7,048 bases of DNA from Actinomycetes bacterium (GTDB taxonomy: Bacteria > Actinomycetota > Actinomycetes > Mycobacteriales > Mycobacteriaceae): positions 1 to 7,048 of the forward strand of contig JAEWGK010000095.1 of NCBI GenBank assembly GCA_023388385.1, given 5' to 3'. Both the position numbers and the translations under genes were made by a program. The notes under the pieces are model-generated. The model saw only the letters and a program-made list of their open reading frames with translations, searched no databases and had not been told where the DNA came from. Positions 5,584-7,048 of this stretch are shown here, in pieces; the first letter of the stretch is position 1, and each line of letters starts with the position of its first letter.

Positions 5584-7048
5584 ATGCTGGGGTGGCTGGG
5601 CTCCGACGTGGCGCGCACGCCGCTGGCGGAGGTGATCGGCGCCGGCGCCGCGAAGAAGATGCGCGCGGGCTACGGCGTCACCGACGTCGGGTCCATGCTG
5701 TCGATGCTCCCGGCCCGCTGGATCGGCCACGACCGCGGCCTGGACGTCGGCCCCGGCGACGTCGGCCAGACCATCACCGCCATCGTCGAGGTCCTCGACA
5801 TCGTCCACCCCGGCCACGGCGGGGGCCGCCGGCCCACCCGCATCACCGTCGGCGACGGCCGCTCCACGCTGCTCATGCCCGTCTTCGGCCAGCAGTGGCT
5901 CACCCGCCGCCTCGTCCCGGGCACCCGCCTGCTGGTCATGGGCACTCTCCGGGCCTTCCGCGACCGCCTGGAGCTGGCCAACGGCGACCTCCTGGTCCTG
6001 CACCGCGACGGCACGCCGGGCCAGGCGACCGGGAAGCTGGGAAAGCTCATCGACGCCGCAGACTCCGTGGCGGAGCTCACCCGGCTGTTCGCCCGGCCGT
6101 GGCTGCCGGTGCGCCGAGGCCGCAAGGGCCTGGCCGGCGTCACCGTCGCCCTGTACTTCGACCGCCTCATCCGGTGGCTGCCCTCCATCCCGGACCCGCT
6201 GGACGCGGTGCCGGAGGGCCTGCCGTCGTTCGACCGGGCGCTGCGGGACATCCACTTCCCGCCGGAGGAGGGCCCGCGGGCGGCCATCTGGCGCCTGAAG
6301 TACGACGAGGCGCTGGAGCTGCAGATCGAGGCCGCGCTGCGCCGCCGGGCCGCCGCCGCGCGCGTCGCTCCCGCCTGCGGGCCGGGGGAGGACGGAACCG
6401 ACGGCCCCGTTCGCGCGGCGCTGGCCTCCTCGCTGCCGTTCGCGCTGACGGCGGGGCAGGGCGACGTCGTCACGCGCATCGACGCGGACCTCGCGCGCAC
6501 CCGGCCGATGAACCGCCTGCTGCAGGGCGAGGTCGGCTCCGGCAAGACCGTCGTCGCGGCGCTGGCGATGGCGCGTGTCGTCGACGCCGGCCGGCAGTGC
6601 GCGCTGCTCGCCCCGACGGAGGTCCTGGCCGCTCAGCACGCCCGGACCCTGCAGGCGATGTTCGACGCGGGGGGCTCCGGCGTCCGCGTCGACCTGCTCA
6701 CGGGCTCCCTGCCCGCCGCGGAGCGCCGCGACGTACTGCTGGGGGCGGTGACCGGGGAGGCGGACGTGCTCGTCGGCACGCACGCGCTGCTGTCCGACGG
6801 GGTCGACTTCTTCGACCTCGGGCTCGTCGTCATCGACGAGCAGCACCGCTTCGGCGTGCGCCAGCGCGACCGGCTGCGCGACCGCGGCCGCGACGGCACG
6901 ACCCCGCACGTGCTGGTCATGACCGCCACGCCCATCCCGCGAACCATCGCCATGACGTTCTTCGGCGACCTGGAGGTCTCGACGCTGCGGGAGCTGCCGG
7001 GCGGTCGCCGCGCCATCGCGACGTCGGTCGTGCCCACGCTCGAACGGC
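5584..7048 (+). CDS. recG: ATP-dependent DNA helicase RecG, 3' end cut off by window
   Basis: RecG is a double-strand DNA translocase that remodels stalled replication forks and branch-migrates Holliday junctions. The frame from ATG 5584 stays open to the window end, giving 488 residues of a protein normally about 700 long. The N-terminal helical part (about 1-55) includes GAAKKMRAGYGVTDVGSML, and the OB-fold wedge domain that splits the fork lies at about 57-145. A DIHFPPEEG segment at 222-230 precedes the motor. Motor landmarks are LPFALTAGQ at 284-292 (Q-motif region), GEVGSGKT at 315-322 (Walker A, Lys321), LLAPTEVLAAQH (motif Ia), GTHALL, DEQHRFGV at 418-425 (Walker B, the DEQH form typical of RecG) and TATPIPRT from 447 (motif III). 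The second RecA-like domain lies mostly beyond the window. The start is 7 bases after the DAK2 gene stop codon, which is the usual neighbour in actinobacteria. Confidence 0.96.
   Translation, partial: MLGWLGSDVARTPLAEVIGAGAAKKMRAGYGVTDVGSMLSMLPARWIGHDRGLDVGPGDVGQTITAIVEVLDIVHPGHGGGRRPTRITVGDGRSTLLMPVFGQQWLTRRLVPGTRLLVMGTLRAFRDRLELANGDLLVLHRDGTPGQATGKLGKLIDAADSVAELTRLFARPWLPVRRGRKGLAGVTVALYFDRLIRWLPSIPDPLDAVPEGLPSFDRALRDIHFPPEEGPRAAIWRLKYDEALELQIEAALRRRAAAARVAPACGPGEDGTDGPVRAALASSLPFALTAGQGDVVTRIDADLARTRPMNRLLQGEVGSGKTVVAALAMARVVDAGRQCALLAPTEVLAAQHARTLQAMFDAGGSGVRVDLLTGSLPAAERRDVLLGAVTGEADVLVGTHALLSDGVDFFDLGLVVIDEQHRFGVRQRDRLRDRGRDGTTPHVLVMTATPIPRTIAMTFFGDLEVSTLRELPGGRRAIATSVVPTLER

Noticed and set aside
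5554..6909. Minus-strand open frame of 451 codons over recG
   Set aside because: It is antisense to the RecG wedge and motor domains, with Arg/Asp/Gln-rich low-complexity translation and no motif.
7000..7048. RecG truncation as a pseudogene
   Set aside because: The frame is intact up to the last base of the window and all motifs up to motif III are present. The apparent truncation comes from the window edge.

Overview
This window is a very GC-rich stretch of actinobacterial chromosome. Codon third positions are almost all G or C. The gene order ddl, DUF3515, thiL, ung, DAK2-domain gene, recG matches the order I recall for Mycobacteriales (Mycobacterium tuberculosis Rv2981c to Rv2973c, and corynebacteria). 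A Corynebacterium or close relative is the most likely source; this rests on gene order and protein style, with no database search. No mobile element, CRISPR array, tRNA or rRNA gene is visible. I see no sign of recent horizontal transfer.

Layout. Bases 1-971 hold the 3' part of a plus-strand D-alanine--D-alanine ligase gene, cut off by the window start. Bases 972-1092 form a short convergent intergenic region with two strong GC-rich stem-loops, probably a shared terminator. Bases 1093-2091 hold a minus-strand gene for a membrane-anchored or exported DUF3515 protein that contains two tandem copies of the domain. Bases 2092-2147 form a 56-base divergent promoter region. A tightly packed plus-strand operon then runs to the window end: thiL (thiamine-monophosphate kinase), ung (uracil-DNA glycosylase), a FakA-like DAK2 protein and recG (ATP-dependent DNA helicase, cut off by the window end). 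Its junctions are a 16-base overlap, a 1-base gap and a 7-base gap, so co-transcription and translational coupling are likely.

Function. The window is mostly housekeeping: peptidoglycan precursor synthesis (Ddl), the last step of thiamine pyrophosphate synthesis (ThiL), base-excision repair (Ung) and processing of stalled replication forks (RecG). The two poorly understood members are the duplicated DUF3515 protein and the FakA-like protein. The latter has a complete DhaL-type ATP-binding domain, but no FakB/DegV partner gene is in the window. I do not see an evident new multi-gene system. The observations most worth following are the DUF3515 tandem duplication, the twin stem-loops, a perfect 16-bp palindrome over the start of the DAK2 gene, and the unknown substrate of the FakA-like kinase.
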